Positions 21,945 to 31,403 are shown, counted from the first letter of the stretch. The stretch: DNA of 36,858 nucleotides from Oerskovia rustica (GCF_014836555.1 NZ_JACSQQ010000017.1:62519-99376); one strand, 5' to 3'. The notes: generated by a model from the letters alone, not told the origin. Translations and numbers: made by a program.

Positions 21945-24632
21945 ATGCACGTGAAACTCACCGGGCACCGCGCCCGGGTCGGCGCGGCCCTCGCGACCAC
22001 GACGGCGCTGTTCGCGACGATGCTCGTCGCGGCCACCACCTCGTCGGCCATGGCCGCCGACTGCGCCCCGGCCTGGTCGGCGACGGCGACCTACACCAAC
22101 GGCGCGACCGTCTCGAAGGACGGCGTGAACTACTCGGCGAAGTGGTGGACCCAGAACAACGTCCCCGGCGCTGAGGCGTCCGGTCCCTGGGCCTCGCAGG
22201 GGGCGTGCGGGACCGGCGGGACCACTGGCGGCACGACCGGTGGCACGACGGGTGGCACGACCGGCGGGACCACGGATGGCACGACCGGCGGGACCACGGG
22301 TGGCACGACGGGTGGCACGACCGGTGGCACCACGGGTACGACCGGTGGCACGACGGGTGGCACGACCGGTGGCACGACGGGTGGCACCACGAACCCGGAG
22401 ACCCCTGTGACGGGCCACGAGGCCTGCCGTCCGGACGGCATGTACAAGACCCCGGGCGTGGACGTCCCCTACTGCGACGTCTACGACACCGCGGGCCGCG
22501 AGAAGCTCCCCAACGGGCTCGACCGCCGCGTGATCGGCTATTTCTCGAGCTGGCGCACGGGGGCCAACGGCCAGCCGCGCTACCTCGCGAGCGACATCCC
22601 CTGGAACAAGCTGTCGCACATCAACTACGCGTTCGCGCACGTGGGTCCCGACAACAAGATCTCCGTCAACGCACAGGCCGCGGGCAACGCGTCGACGGAC
22701 ATGACGTGGCCTGGGGTCGCCGGGGCCGAGATGGACCCGACCCTGTCCTACAAGGGGCACTTCAACCTGCTCGCCAAGTACAAGAAGGCGAACCCGGGCG
22801 TGAAGGTGATCCCCGCCGTCGGGGGCTGGGCCGAGACCGGTGGCTACTTCGACGCGAACGGCAACCGTGTCGCGTCGGGCGGTTTCTACACGATGACCGA
22901 GTCCCAGGCGAAGATCGACACGTTCGCCGACTCGACCGTCGCGTTCATCCGTCAGTACGGGTTCGACGGCATCGACATCGACTACGAGTACCCCACGTCC
23001 AACAAGGGGGCCGGGAACCCGGACGACTTCGCGTTCTCGGACGCCAAGCGTGACAAGCACTTCCAGGGGTACGTGAACCTCCTCAAGACGCTCCGCGAGA
23101 AGCTCGACAAGGCAGGGGCCGAGGACGGCGAGTACTACGTGCTGACGACCGCGACGCCGTCGTCCGGGTGGCTGCTGCGTGGCATGGAGGCCTTCCAGGT
23201 CGTCCAGTACCTCGACTACGTCAACCTCATGTCGTACGACCTGCACGGGGCGTGGAACGAGCACGTCGGCGGCAACTCGCCGCTGTTCGACGACGGCAAG
23301 GACCCCGAGCTCACGGCCGCGGGGGTGTACACCGCGTACAAGGGCATGGGCTACCTCAACGGTGACTGGGCCGCGCACTACTTCCGCGGTGCCATGCCCG
23401 CAGGCCGCGTGAACCTCGGCGTCGGCTTCTACACGCGCGGGTTCCAGGGCGTCCAGGGCGGCACCGACGGCATGGGCGGCAAGGCCGTCCCGCCCGCGGG
23501 CTTCACGTGCCCGGCAGGTACGAACGGCAAGTGCGGGTATGGCGCCGAGGGCGTCGACAACCTCTGGTTCGACTCCGACCCCATGGGCAACGCGGTCCCG
23601 GCCGGCGTCAACCCGATCTGGCACGCGCTGAACCTGCAGAAGGGGATCGCCGGCGACTACGCGGCGTCGTACAAGGTCCCGACGACCGTCTCGGGTTCGT
23701 ACGTGCACCACTTCGACCCGGTCACCAAGAACGAGTGGTGGTGGAACGCGAGCAAGAAGGTCTTCCTGTCCGGTGACACGACGCAGGCGATCGGGGCGAA
23801 GACGGACTACGTGGCCGACACGGGCCTCGGCGGCGTCATGATCTGGGAGCTCGCGGGCGACTACGGCTACAACCAGACCAAGGGCCAGTACGAGATCGGC
23901 CAGACCATGGTCGACCTCATGCACTCGAAGCTCAGCACGACGACGGCCTACGGGGCCACCAAGGCCAACGCGGACCGCGTGATGCCGAAGCAGGCGATCG
24001 ACATGAGCATCGACTACACGCAGTTCGCGCTCGGTGACAGCAACTACCCGATCAACCCGAAGGTCGTGTTCACCAACAGGTCGAAGACCGCCATCCCGGC
24101 GGGCGCGACCATCTCGTTCCAGTACGGCACCACGGACACGGGCGAGATGAGCGACTGGTCGGGCATGAAGACGACGACGACCAAGCAGGGCCACACGGGT
24201 CCGAACGTCGGCGGCCTCAAGGGCGACTTCCACACGGCCGAGTTCACGGTGCCCCTCGGCGGGATCCCCGCGGGCGGGAGCATCACGAACCAGCTCAAGT
24301 GGACCATGCCGATCGCGCAGTTCTCCAACGTGATCGTGACGATCGGCGGGACGTCCTACTCGACGACCTACGACCACCCGCGGGGCGTCACCGTCGTCGA
24401 GCCCACGGGTGGGACCGGCGGCACGACCGGAGGCACCACGGGGGGCACGACCGGCGGGACCACGGGCGGCACAGGCGTCTGCACCGCGACGGCCTGGTCC
24501 GCCACGGCGACCTACGCCGGCGGCGCCCAGGTCAGCCACGCAGGGCGCACGTGGACGGCGAAGTACTGGAACCAGGGGGACACGCCGGGTGCTCAGCAGT
24601 GGGGGGCCTGGACCGACGGAGGCGCGTGCTGA
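21945..24632 (+). CDS. Secreted GH18 chitinase, CBM5/12-GH18-ChiC-CBM5/12 (chitinase 3)
   Basis: 895-residue multimodular secreted chitinase of a different GH18 subgroup from chitinases 1 and 2. Order: signal peptide ending at AMAA (about 38); N-terminal CBM5/12 (39-88, SAKWWTQNNVPG); long TTGG linker (89-149); GH18 domain (about 175-645) with KVIPAVGGWAETGGYF and catalytic DGIDIDYEYP (Asp344, Asp346, Glu348), Tyr in place of the Trp found in the paralogues; a chitinase C-terminal-type domain (about 650-820); a short linker; and a terminal CBM5/12 (about 845-895, TAKYWNQGDTPG). The 292-base upstream gap starts with a terminator, and I see no copy of the GTGAAC element. The GH18 sequence resembles Serratia ChiA-like enzymes, which suggests complementary action with the paralogues. 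Confidence 0.95.
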   Translation: MHVKLTGHRARVGAALATTTALFATMLVAATTSSAMAADCAPAWSATATYTNGATVSKDGVNYSAKWWTQNNVPGAEASGPWASQGACGTGGTTGGTTGGTTGGTTGGTTDGTTGGTTGGTTGGTTGGTTGTTGGTTGGTTGGTTGGTTNPETPVTGHEACRPDGMYKTPGVDVPYCDVYDTAGREKLPNGLDRRVIGYFSSWRTGANGQPRYLASDIPWNKLSHINYAFAHVGPDNKISVNAQAAGNASTDMTWPGVAGAEMDPTLSYKGHFNLLAKYKKANPGVKVIPAVGGWAETGGYFDANGNRVASGGFYTMTESQAKIDTFADSTVAFIRQYGFDGIDIDYEYPTSNKGAGNPDDFAFSDAKRDKHFQGYVNLLKTLREKLDKAGAEDGEYYVLTTATPSSGWLLRGMEAFQVVQYLDYVNLMSYDLHGAWNEHVGGNSPLFDDGKDPELTAAGVYTAYKGMGYLNGDWAAHYFRGAMPAGRVNLGVGFYTRGFQGVQGGTDGMGGKAVPPAGFTCPAGTNGKCGYGAEGVDNLWFDSDPMGNAVPAGVNPIWHALNLQKGIAGDYAASYKVPTTVSGSYVHHFDPVTKNEWWWNASKKVFLSGDTTQAIGAKTDYVADTGLGGVMIWELAGDYGYNQTKGQYEIGQTMVDLMHSKLSTTTAYGATKANADRVMPKQAIDMSIDYTQFALGDSNYPINPKVVFTNRSKTAIPAGATISFQYGTTDTGEMSDWSGMKTTTTKQGHTGPNVGGLKGDFHTAEFTVPLGGIPAGGSITNQLKWTMPIAQFSNVIVTIGGTSYSTTYDHPRGVTVVEPTGGTGGTTGGTTGGTTGGTTGGTGVCTATAWSATATYAGGAQVSHAGRTWTAKYWNQGDTPGAQQWGAWTDGGAC
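22210..22390 (+). repeat. TTGG-linker DNA repeats, chitinase 3 linker 1
   Basis: About fifteen 12-base units such as ACGACCGGTGGC encode Thr-Thr-Gly-Gly, with one unit changed to TDG and one shortened to GTTGG. The DNA is near-identical to the linkers of chitinase 2, 0.7 kb away. Confidence 0.85.
24405..24474 (+). repeat. TTGG-linker DNA repeats, chitinase 3 linker 2
   Basis: Short run of about five Thr-Thr-Gly-Gly-coding units that joins the ChiC-type domain to the last CBM5/12. Confidence 0.8.
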
Positions 24633-24941
24633 CGTCTCGGGACCACTGACCTCCGTCGCGCCGCGCGGCCCGGGCCGCCGCGCGCCCCCCCCCCCCCCCG
24701 CGGGGACGCTCCTGCTGGTGCGTCCGACGCGGTCCTGCTTCCTGTCGCTCCGGGCTCAGCCGGTGCTGCCGATGACGGTGCGGGCGACGCGGCTGGTGCA
24801 GCTGGTCCTTCGGCCCCCCATGGGCCTTCCGGCCGCAAGACCGGGGCTGCGCGTGGGGCGTCGCTCTCGGGGGCGCAGGTCCGGGCCGCGCTGCCCGGGG
24901 CGTTCCGCAAGCTCGACCCGCGTGAGCTGTACACGTCGCCC
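24633..24941 (+). other. Broken junction: chitinase 3 tail, poly-C(15), headless kdpB 5' coding sequence
   Basis: After the chitinase 3 stop there is a GC-rich palindromic stretch (around GGCCCGGGCC) and then 15 C bases at 24685-24699. Downstream, the kdpB reading frame is already open and codes for recognisable KdpB N-terminus ([20 protein letters not shown] at about 24873-24941, preceded by an Ala/Gly-rich stretch), but there is no ATG, GTG or TTG in this frame between the chitinase stop and 24942. kdpF, kdpA and the kdpB start are absent. The simplest reading is a misjoin or gap marked by an artefactual homopolymer. A true deletion is the alternative. Confidence 0.7.
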
Positions 24942-27035
24942 GTGCTGTTCGTCGTCGAGCTCGGTGCCGTGGCCACGACGCTCCTCGCCGCGTTCGAGCC
25001 CAGCGTGTTCGCGTGGGCCATCGCGGTGTGGCTGTGGGCGACCGTGCTGTTCGCGACGCTCGCCGAGTCGATCGCGGAGAGCCGCGGCAAGGCGCAGGCG
25101 TCGAGCCTGCGCGCGACCCAGCAGCAGACGACCGCGCGGCGCATCATGGCTCCCTCAGACACCCTGGCCTCGGGCACGGGTCTCGCGGCCCTCCCGACGG
25201 CGGAGGTCCCCTCCTCGACGCTGGGCGTCGGGGACGTGGTGGTCGTCCGGGCGGGCGAGATCATCCCCGGTGACGGCGACGTGATCGAGGGCGTCGCGTC
25301 GGTCGACGAGTCCGCGATCACGGGCGAGTCCGCCCCCGTGATCCGGGAGTCGGGCGGTGACCGGTCGGCGGTCACGGGCGGAACCGTCGTCCTGTCCGAC
25401 ACGATCGTCGTGCGGATCACGGCCCCCGCGGGCCACACGTTCGTCGACCGGATGATCGCGCTCGTCGAGGGGTCGGAGCGCCAGCGCACGCCCAACGAGA
25501 TCGCGCTCAACATCCTGCTGACCTCGCTCACGATCATCTTCCTGCTGGCCGTCGTGACGCTCCAGCCGTTCGCGGTGTACTCGGGCTCCAAGCAGTCGAT
25601 GATCGTCCTCATCTCGCTGCTCGTGTGCCTCATTCCCACGACCATCGGCGCGCTGCTGTCGGCGATCGGCATCGCGGGCATGGACCGTCTCGTCCAGCGC
25701 AACGTGCTCGCGATGTCGGGCCGCGCGGTCGAGGCCGCGGGCGACGTCGACGTGCTGCTGCTCGACAAGACCGGCACCATCACGTACGGCAACCGGCAGG
25801 CGGCCGACCTCCTCACGGTCGGCGACGTCACGACGGAGCAGCTCGCCGAGGCGGCCCGGCTCTCCTCGCTCGCGGACGAGACGCCAGAGGGCAAGAGCAT
25901 CGTGGTGCTCGTCCGTGAGCGGTACGGCGTGGAGGCCCCGGCGTCCGGCCCGGCCCCGGGGGCAGGGGAGCCCGACCACGCGGCGCGCGTGACGCCGTCG
26001 GGCAGCAACGGCACGGCGGGCGACGCGGACGACCTCACCGGCGCCGAGATGGTGCCCTTCACCGCGCAGACGCGCATGAGCGGGATCGACCTGCCGCTGC
26101 CCGACGGGCGCGTTCGCCGCATCCGCAAGGGCGCCGGCAGCGCGGTCCAGCGCTGGGTGCACTCGACCGGGTCGTCGACGAGCAGCGGGCCCGGTGGCAC
26201 TGCCGCCGAACAGCTCGCGGCCCACGTCGACGCCGTGAGCTCCTCGGGCGGCACACCGCTCGTCGTGGCCGAGCAGGTCGGCGAGGGACCCGCGCGCGTG
26301 CTCGGCGTCGTCCACCTCAAGGACGTCGTCAAGGTCGGCATGCGCGAACGGTTCGACGAGCTGCGCGCCATGGGCATCCGCACCGTCATGGTCACGGGCG
26401 ACAACGCCGTGACCGCGCGGGCCATCGCCGCCGAGGCGGGCGTCGACGACGTCCTGGCCGAGGCGACGCCCGAGGACAAGCTCGCGCTCATCCGGCGCGA
26501 GCAGGCCGGCGGGCGGCTCGTCGCCATGGCGGGCGACGGCACCAACGACGCCCCCGCCCTGGCGCAGGCCGACGTGGGCGTCGCGATGAACACCGGGACC
26601 ACCGCCGCCAAGGAGGCGGGCAACATGGTGGACCTCGACTCCGACCCGACCAAGCTCATCGAGATCGTCGAGATCGGCAAGCAGCTGCTCATCACGCGCG
26701 GGGCCCTGACGACCTTCTCCATCGCGAACGACATCGCGAAGTACTTCGCGATCCTGCCCGCGATGTTCATGGTCGTGTTCCCGCAGCTCGCGGTGCTCAA
26801 CGTCATGCGGCTGTCGAGCCCCGAGTCGGCCATCCTGTCGGCCGTCGTGTTCAACGCGCTCATCATCCTGGTGCTCATCCCGCTCTCGCTCAAGGGCGTG
26901 CGGTACCGGCCGTCGTCGGCGTCGGCGATGCTGCGCCGCAACCTTCTGGTCTACGGCGTGGGCGGCCTCGTGGCGCCGTTCGTCGGGATCAAGCTCATCG
27001 ACCTCGTGATCTCCCTCATCCCCGGGATTGGCTGA
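24942..27035 (+). CDS. kdpB: Potassium-transporting P-type ATPase subunit B, 5' end lost
   Basis: Catalytic subunit of the high-affinity KdpFABC K+ pump in the cytoplasmic membrane. Seen: the actuator TGES loop (ITGESAPV), the phosphorylation site DKTGTIT (Asp275 counted from the GTG at 24942), the hinge [10 protein letters not shown] and the expected membrane helices. The GTG at 24942 is only the first usable start codon; family sequence continues in frame upstream to the C run at 24699, so the native start is missing. The nucleotide-binding domain has a Pro/Ala/Gly-rich insertion around [16 protein letters not shown]. Without kdpA, which holds the K+ selectivity filter, the operon shown could not make a pump. 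kdpC follows after one base. Confidence 0.93.
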   Translation: MLFVVELGAVATTLLAAFEPSVFAWAIAVWLWATVLFATLAESIAESRGKAQASSLRATQQQTTARRIMAPSDTLASGTGLAALPTAEVPSSTLGVGDVVVVRAGEIIPGDGDVIEGVASVDESAITGESAPVIRESGGDRSAVTGGTVVLSDTIVVRITAPAGHTFVDRMIALVEGSERQRTPNEIALNILLTSLTIIFLLAVVTLQPFAVYSGSKQSMIVLISLLVCLIPTTIGALLSAIGIAGMDRLVQRNVLAMSGRAVEAAGDVDVLLLDKTGTITYGNRQAADLLTVGDVTTEQLAEAARLSSLADETPEGKSIVVLVRERYGVEAPASGPAPGAGEPDHAARVTPSGSNGTAGDADDLTGAEMVPFTAQTRMSGIDLPLPDGRVRRIRKGAGSAVQRWVHSTGSSTSSGPGGTAAEQLAAHVDAVSSSGGTPLVVAEQVGEGPARVLGVVHLKDVVKVGMRERFDELRAMGIRTVMVTGDNAVTARAIAAEAGVDDVLAEATPEDKLALIRREQAGGRLVAMAGDGTNDAPALAQADVGVAMNTGTTAAKEAGNMVDLDSDPTKLIEIVEIGKQLLITRGALTTFSIANDIAKYFAILPAMFMVVFPQLAVLNVMRLSSPESAILSAVVFNALIILVLIPLSLKGVRYRPSSASAMLRRNLLVYGVGGLVAPFVGIKLIDLVISLIPGIG

Positions 27036-27036
27036 C

Positions 27037-27759
27037 ATGCCTGGAACTCTCTCGACCCCCGCGGGCGTCCCCGGACGCCCCGCCCCCCTCGCGCGCCCCT
27101 CGGCCTCGGCCGGTGCCGCCTCGCTGTTCCGCCAGACGCTCGCGGGCCTGCGCGTCCTGCTCGTCCTGACGTTGCTCCTGGGCGTGGCGTACCCGCTCAC
27201 GGTGTGGGGCGTCGGGCAGCTCGCCCTGCCGTGGCAGGCGAACGGCTCGCTCGTGCGCAGCGACGGCACGCACGCCACGTCGATCACCGACACAGGGGCG
27301 GACGGGGCCCCCGTCGTGGGGTCCGCGCTGATCGGCCAGGACTTCGCCGCGGCCGACGACGCCGAGCGCTGGTTCCACGGCCGTCCCTCGGCCGCGGGCG
27401 ACGGCTACGACACGCTCGCCTCGGCCGGCACGAACCTCGGGCCGCTCAACCCCGAGCTCGTCGCCTCGATCGAGGAGCGCCGGGCGGCGCTCGCGGACCT
27501 GAACGACGTGGACCCCGCGTCGCTGCCGGCCGACGCGCTCACGGCGTCGGCGTCGGGCCTCGACCCGCAGATCAGCCCCGCGTACGCGGCCCTGCAGGTC
27601 GCGCGGGTCGCCGAGGCCAGGGGCCTCGACGAGACCGTCGTCGCGGACCTCGTGGCCCGGCACACCGCGGGCCGGGACCTCGGCGTCCTGGGTGAACCGC
27701 GCGTCGACGTTCTCGAGCTCAACCTCGCGCTCGAGAACTCGGAGAAGATGAACCCATGA
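27037..27759 (+). CDS. kdpC: Potassium-transporting ATPase subunit C
   Basis: 240-residue KdpC, the single-pass subunit that stabilises KdpFABC. One N-terminal membrane helix (LRVLLVLTLLLGVAYPLTVW) is followed by an external domain with the conserved blocks SALIGQDF, WFHGRPSA, SAGTNLGPLNP and, near the end, GLDPQISPAYAALQVARVA. The ATG at 27037 lies one base after the kdpB stop; a TTG nine bases upstream is in frame but less likely. The N-terminal 35 residues are a Pro/Ala-rich extension. Its stop overlaps the kdpD start (ATGA), so the transporter and sensor genes are coupled. The protein appears complete. Confidence 0.95.
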   Translation: MPGTLSTPAGVPGRPAPLARPSASAGAASLFRQTLAGLRVLLVLTLLLGVAYPLTVWGVGQLALPWQANGSLVRSDGTHATSITDTGADGAPVVGSALIGQDFAAADDAERWFHGRPSAAGDGYDTLASAGTNLGPLNPELVASIEERRAALADLNDVDPASLPADALTASASGLDPQISPAYAALQVARVAEARGLDETVVADLVARHTAGRDLGVLGEPRVDVLELNLALENSEKMNP

Positions 27760-30605
27760 CGACGAGCGCGAGGCCCCCCGCCGTGGACCGGACGGCGCGG
27801 GTGCCCGTGCCTGAGACGCGCGGCGGTCAGGAGGCCGCAGGGTCCGGGAGCCCCCAGGAGGGGCGCCCGGGCCCGGGCGCGTCCGGCACCCCCCGGCCCG
27901 ACGGCGTCGCTCGCCGCCCGGGGGTCCTCACCGTGTATCTCGGGGCGGCCCCGGGCGTCGGCAAGACGTACGCGATGCTCGGCGAGGCGCACCGGCGGCG
28001 AGCCCGCGGCACCGACGTGGTCGTGGGACTCGTCGAGACCCACGGGCGCGCCGCCACGATCACGCAGATCGGCGACCTCGAGGTGGTGCCGCGCCGCGTC
28101 GTGAGCCACCGCGACGTCGAGCTGACCGAGCTCGACGTCGACGCCGTGATCGCCCGCGCGCCCCAGGTGGCGCTGGTCGACGAGCTCGCGCACACCAACG
28201 CGCCCGGATCGCGGCACCGCAAGCGCTGGCAGGACGTGCAGGACCTCCTGGCCGCGGGCATCGACGTCGTGACCACGGTCAACGTGCAGCACCTCGAGTC
28301 GCTCACGGGCGACGTCGAGGCCATCACGGGCGTGCGCCAGCGCGAGACCGTGCCCGACCAGGTCGTGCGCGACGCCGACCAGATCCAGCTCGTCGACCTC
28401 TCGCCCCAGGCGCTGCGCCGCCGCCTCGCGCACGGCAACGTGTACCGGGCCGAGCAGATCGACGCCTCGCTGTCGTCGTACTTCCGCACGGGCAACCTCA
28501 CGGCCCTGCGCGAGCTCGCGCTCCTGTGGCTCGCCGACCGCGTCGACGACGCCCTGACCCGCTACCGGGCCGACCACGCGATCGTCGGCACGTGGCCCGC
28601 GCGCGAGCGCGTCGTCGTCGCCGTCACGGGTGGGCCGGAGGGCGAGACGCTGCTGCGACGCGGCGCCCGCATCGCCCAGCGCGCATCGGGCTCCGAGCTC
28701 GTCGCGGTGCACGTCCTGGCCACCGACGGGCTGCCCAGCGCCCCGCCCGCAGCCATCGCCGCGTCGCGCGAGCTCGTCGAGTCGCTCGGCGGGACGTTCC
28801 ACACGGTCGTGGGGGAGGACGTCGCGTCGGCAGTCGTCGACTTCGCGCAGGGCGTCAACGCGACCATGATCGTCGTGGGCGTCTCGCGGCACTCCCGCTG
28901 GCGCGAGGCGCTGCTGGGCTCGTCCAGCACGGAGATCGCGCGCCTCGCCGGGACGATCGACGTCCACCTCGTGACGCACGAGAAGGCCCGCACGGGCAGG
29001 CTCCTGCGGGGGCGGTGGTCGGCGCTGTCCCGGCGACGCCGGGCCGCCGGGTGGGCCCTGGCCTTCGTCGTGCCCGCCGTGCTGACCGGGATCTTCTGGC
29101 TGCTGCGCGAGGACGTGTCGCTCTCGACCGAGCTCATGCTGTTCCTCGCGGGCTCGGTGGGCGTCGCGCTCGTGGGCGGGCTCTGGCCCGCCGTGGCCGC
29201 AGCCGTCGTGTCGTTCCTGTGCCTCAACTGGTTCTTCACGCCACCGACGGGGTTCCTCACGGTCCAGGACCCGGAGAACCTCCTGGCGCTCCTGGTGTTC
29301 GTGCTCGTCGCGGCGGCCGTCGCGTCGGTCGTGGACCTCGCGGCGCGGCGGACCGTGCAGGCGTACCGGGCGCGGGCCGAGGCCTCGACCCTCGCCGCGC
29401 TCTCGCGGTCGGTGCTCTCGGGCGAGGACACCGCGCAGGCCATCGTCACGCGGCTGGCCGAGACGTTCGGCCTGTCGCGGGTCGAGCTCGAGTCGCGCGC
29501 AGGGGAGAGGAGCGCGTGGCGGACGGTCGCGACCACGGGCCGCGCCGAGGGTGACGCGTTGCCCGCCGAGGGTGACCGCCCGCTCGCCGGGGGTGACGGG
29601 ATCTCCGCCGAGGGCGACCGGATGCCCGCCGACGGCGACGTGCGCTCCCGGGCGAGCTCCGCCGTCGGGCACCGTGACGACCCCGGGCGCACCGAGCTGC
29701 GCGTCGACGACCACCACCGCCTGTCCCTGTGGGGGCGGGCCCTGCCCGCGAGCGACCGGCAGGTCCTCGAGGCCTTCGCCGCGCAGGCCGGGCTCGTCCT
29801 GGAGTACCGGCGACTGCGCGAGCAGGCGGCCCAGGCCGCCGTCCTCGAGGAGGCCGACGCGACCCGCACCGCGCTCCTCGCGGCCGTCTCGCACGACCTG
29901 CGCACCCCGCTCGCCGCGATCCGTACGGCGGTCGACGGGCTGGCCTCCCCGGACGTCGACCTCGACGCCGAGGACACCGAGGCCCTGACGCGGACCATCC
30001 AGGACTCGACGGGGAGGCTCGAGAAGCTGATCGACAACCTGCTGGACCTCTCGCGGCTCCAGACGGGCAGCGTGCGTCCCGTCCTGCGCGCGGCGTCGGT
30101 CGACGAGATCGTGCCGCTCGCGGTCGAGCCCTACGGGCCGGGTGTCGTGCGTCTCGACGTGCCCGACGACCTGCCACTCGTGCGCACGGACCCCGGGCTG
30201 CTCGAACGCGCGGTCGCGAACCTTACCTCGAACGCCGTGCGGCACAGCCCACCCGGCGAGCCCGTGCGGATCACGGCGTCGGCCGGCCCGCGCGAGATCG
30301 AGCTGCGCATCGTCGACACGGGTCGTGGCCTGTCCGACGAGTCCAAGGTCCGCATGTTCGAGCCCTTCCAACGCCTCGGTGACACGACCGGCGAGGGCCT
30401 GGGACTGGGGCTCGCCGTCGCCGACGGCCTCGCCCGGGCCGTGGGCGCGACCATCACGCCCGAGGACACGCCGGGCGGCGGACTGACCATGGTGGTCACG
30501 GTGCCGCGCGACGCACGGGAGGATGACGCCGTGAGCACTGACAGCGGTGGCCCGGCCGGCACGGCGGGCATGACGGACGACGAGAAGGGCGAGGTACGCG
30601 GATGA
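27756..30605 (+). CDS. kdpD: KdpD sensor histidine kinase
   Basis: 949-residue membrane sensor of K+ limitation. Order: Pro-rich start; KdpD domain with Walker A GAAPGVGKT (63-71) and the DELAHTNAPGSRHRKRWQD block; a Usp-like domain (VVVAVTGGPEGETLLRRGAR); four DUF4118 membrane helices (about 430-520); a GAF-like region; HisKA with the phospho-acceptor His713 in AAVSHDLRTPLAAI; and an ATPase domain with NLTSNAVRHSP and GLGLGLAVADGLA. The GAF-like region is interrupted by five tandem 7-residue repeats (597-631). It overlaps kdpC and kdpE by four bases each (ATGA). It phosphorylates KdpE and should be functional even though the pump genes are broken here. Confidence 0.95.
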   Translation: MTTSARPPAVDRTARVPVPETRGGQEAAGSGSPQEGRPGPGASGTPRPDGVARRPGVLTVYLGAAPGVGKTYAMLGEAHRRRARGTDVVVGLVETHGRAATITQIGDLEVVPRRVVSHRDVELTELDVDAVIARAPQVALVDELAHTNAPGSRHRKRWQDVQDLLAAGIDVVTTVNVQHLESLTGDVEAITGVRQRETVPDQVVRDADQIQLVDLSPQALRRRLAHGNVYRAEQIDASLSSYFRTGNLTALRELALLWLADRVDDALTRYRADHAIVGTWPARERVVVAVTGGPEGETLLRRGARIAQRASGSELVAVHVLATDGLPSAPPAAIAASRELVESLGGTFHTVVGEDVASAVVDFAQGVNATMIVVGVSRHSRWREALLGSSSTEIARLAGTIDVHLVTHEKARTGRLLRGRWSALSRRRRAAGWALAFVVPAVLTGIFWLLREDVSLSTELMLFLAGSVGVALVGGLWPAVAAAVVSFLCLNWFFTPPTGFLTVQDPENLLALLVFVLVAAAVASVVDLAARRTVQAYRARAEASTLAALSRSVLSGEDTAQAIVTRLAETFGLSRVELESRAGERSAWRTVATTGRAEGDALPAEGDRPLAGGDGISAEGDRMPADGDVRSRASSAVGHRDDPGRTELRVDDHHRLSLWGRALPASDRQVLEAFAAQAGLVLEYRRLREQAAQAAVLEEADATRTALLAAVSHDLRTPLAAIRTAVDGLASPDVDLDAEDTEALTRTIQDSTGRLEKLIDNLLDLSRLQTGSVRPVLRAASVDEIVPLAVEPYGPGVVRLDVPDDLPLVRTDPGLLERAVANLTSNAVRHSPPGEPVRITASAGPREIELRIVDTGRGLSDESKVRMFEPFQRLGDTTGEGLGLGLAVADGLARAVGATITPEDTPGGGLTMVVTVPRDAREDDAVSTDSGGPAGTAGMTDDEKGEVRG
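29544..29648 (+). repeat. Five 21-bp tandem repeats inside kdpD
   Basis: Five consecutive 21-base units start GCC-GAG-GGT-GAC (third unit GCC-GGG, fifth GCC-GAC) and code for AEGDALP, AEGDRPL, AGGDGIS, AEGDRMP and ADGDVRS. The insertion is in frame in the GAF-like region, residues 597-631. Confidence 0.85.
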
Positions 30606-31291
30606 GCGTCGACGGCAACAGGGTGCTGGTCGTCGACGACGACGCGGGCCTCGTGCGCGCCCTCGCGATCAACCTGCGAGCGCACGGCTGGGACGTGACC
30701 GTGGCCATGACGGGCACGGAGGCCCTCGACGCGGCGGCGAGCGCCCGCCCCGACGTGATCCTCCTCGACCTGGGCCTGCCGGACCTCTCCGGCTTCGAGG
30801 TCATCGCGGGCGTCCGGGGGTGGAGCGCCGTGCCCATCGTGGTGCTCTCGGCCCGCCAGCTCGGCGACGACAAGGTCGACGCGCTCGACGCGGGCGCGGA
30901 CGACTACGTGACGAAGCCGTTCGCGATGAACGAGCTGCTCGCGCGGCTGCGGGCCGCGGTGCGCCGCGCCCAGCCGGCCGAGGCGTCCGAGCCCGTCGTC
31001 GAGGCGGGCGACCTGCGGATCGACCTGGCCCGGCGCCGCGTGCTGCGAGCCGGGCAGGAGGTGCGCCTCAGCCCGACCGAGTGGTCGCTGCTCGAGGTCC
31101 TGGTGCGTCACCGTGGGCGCATGGTCGGACGGCTCCAGCTCCTGCACGACGTGTGGGGGCCCGCGTACTCGGCCGAGACCAACTACCTGCGCGTCTACAC
31201 CGCGCAGCTGCGGCGCAAGCTCGAGGACGACCCCGCGAACCCGCGGCACATCATCACCCAGCCGGGCATGGGCTACCTCTTCGAGGTCTGA
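30602..31291 (+). CDS. kdpE: KdpE response regulator
   Basis: 229-residue OmpR/PhoB-family regulator, partner of KdpD and activator of the kdp operon. Receiver: acidic pair in VLVVDDDAGLV, phospho-acceptor Asp56 in VILLDLGLPDLSGFE, and switch Lys in DDYVTKPFAMNELL. The DNA-binding winged helix has LSPTEWSLLEVLVRH and ETNYLRVYTAQLRRKLEDDP, ending at GMGYLFEV. Its ATG overlaps the kdpD stop (ATGA), closing the kdpB-C-D-E unit. The target site, upstream of kdpF/kdpA, is not present in this window because that part is missing. Confidence 0.95.
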   Translation: MSVDGNRVLVVDDDAGLVRALAINLRAHGWDVTVAMTGTEALDAAASARPDVILLDLGLPDLSGFEVIAGVRGWSAVPIVVLSARQLGDDKVDALDAGADDYVTKPFAMNELLARLRAAVRRAQPAEASEPVVEAGDLRIDLARRRVLRAGQEVRLSPTEWSLLEVLVRHRGRMVGRLQLLHDVWGPAYSAETNYLRVYTAQLRRKLEDDPANPRHIITQPGMGYLFEV

Positions 31292-31403
31292 CCCCGCCGC
31301 CGTACCCTGTCGCACGGCCCCGCTGCCCGGCACGATCCGGGCGAGCGGGAACCACCGCCGCGCGCCGACCGTTGAGCGTTCGACCCGACGAAGGAGACCC
31401 GTC

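Noticed and set aside
21094-22390. CRISPR-like appearance of the regularly spaced repeats
   Set aside because: Units are 12 bases without unique spacers and encode TTGG linkers in frame. No cas genes are present.
24942-24944. GTG at 24942 as the native kdpB start
   Set aside because: Family sequence ([11 protein letters not shown]) is encoded in frame upstream. The GTG corresponds to an internal Val of KdpB, so it is only the first available start after the break.
25155-30371. Long minus-strand frames opposite kdpB, kdpC and kdpD
   Set aside because: They mirror the Kdp reading frames. No family signature is visible in them.
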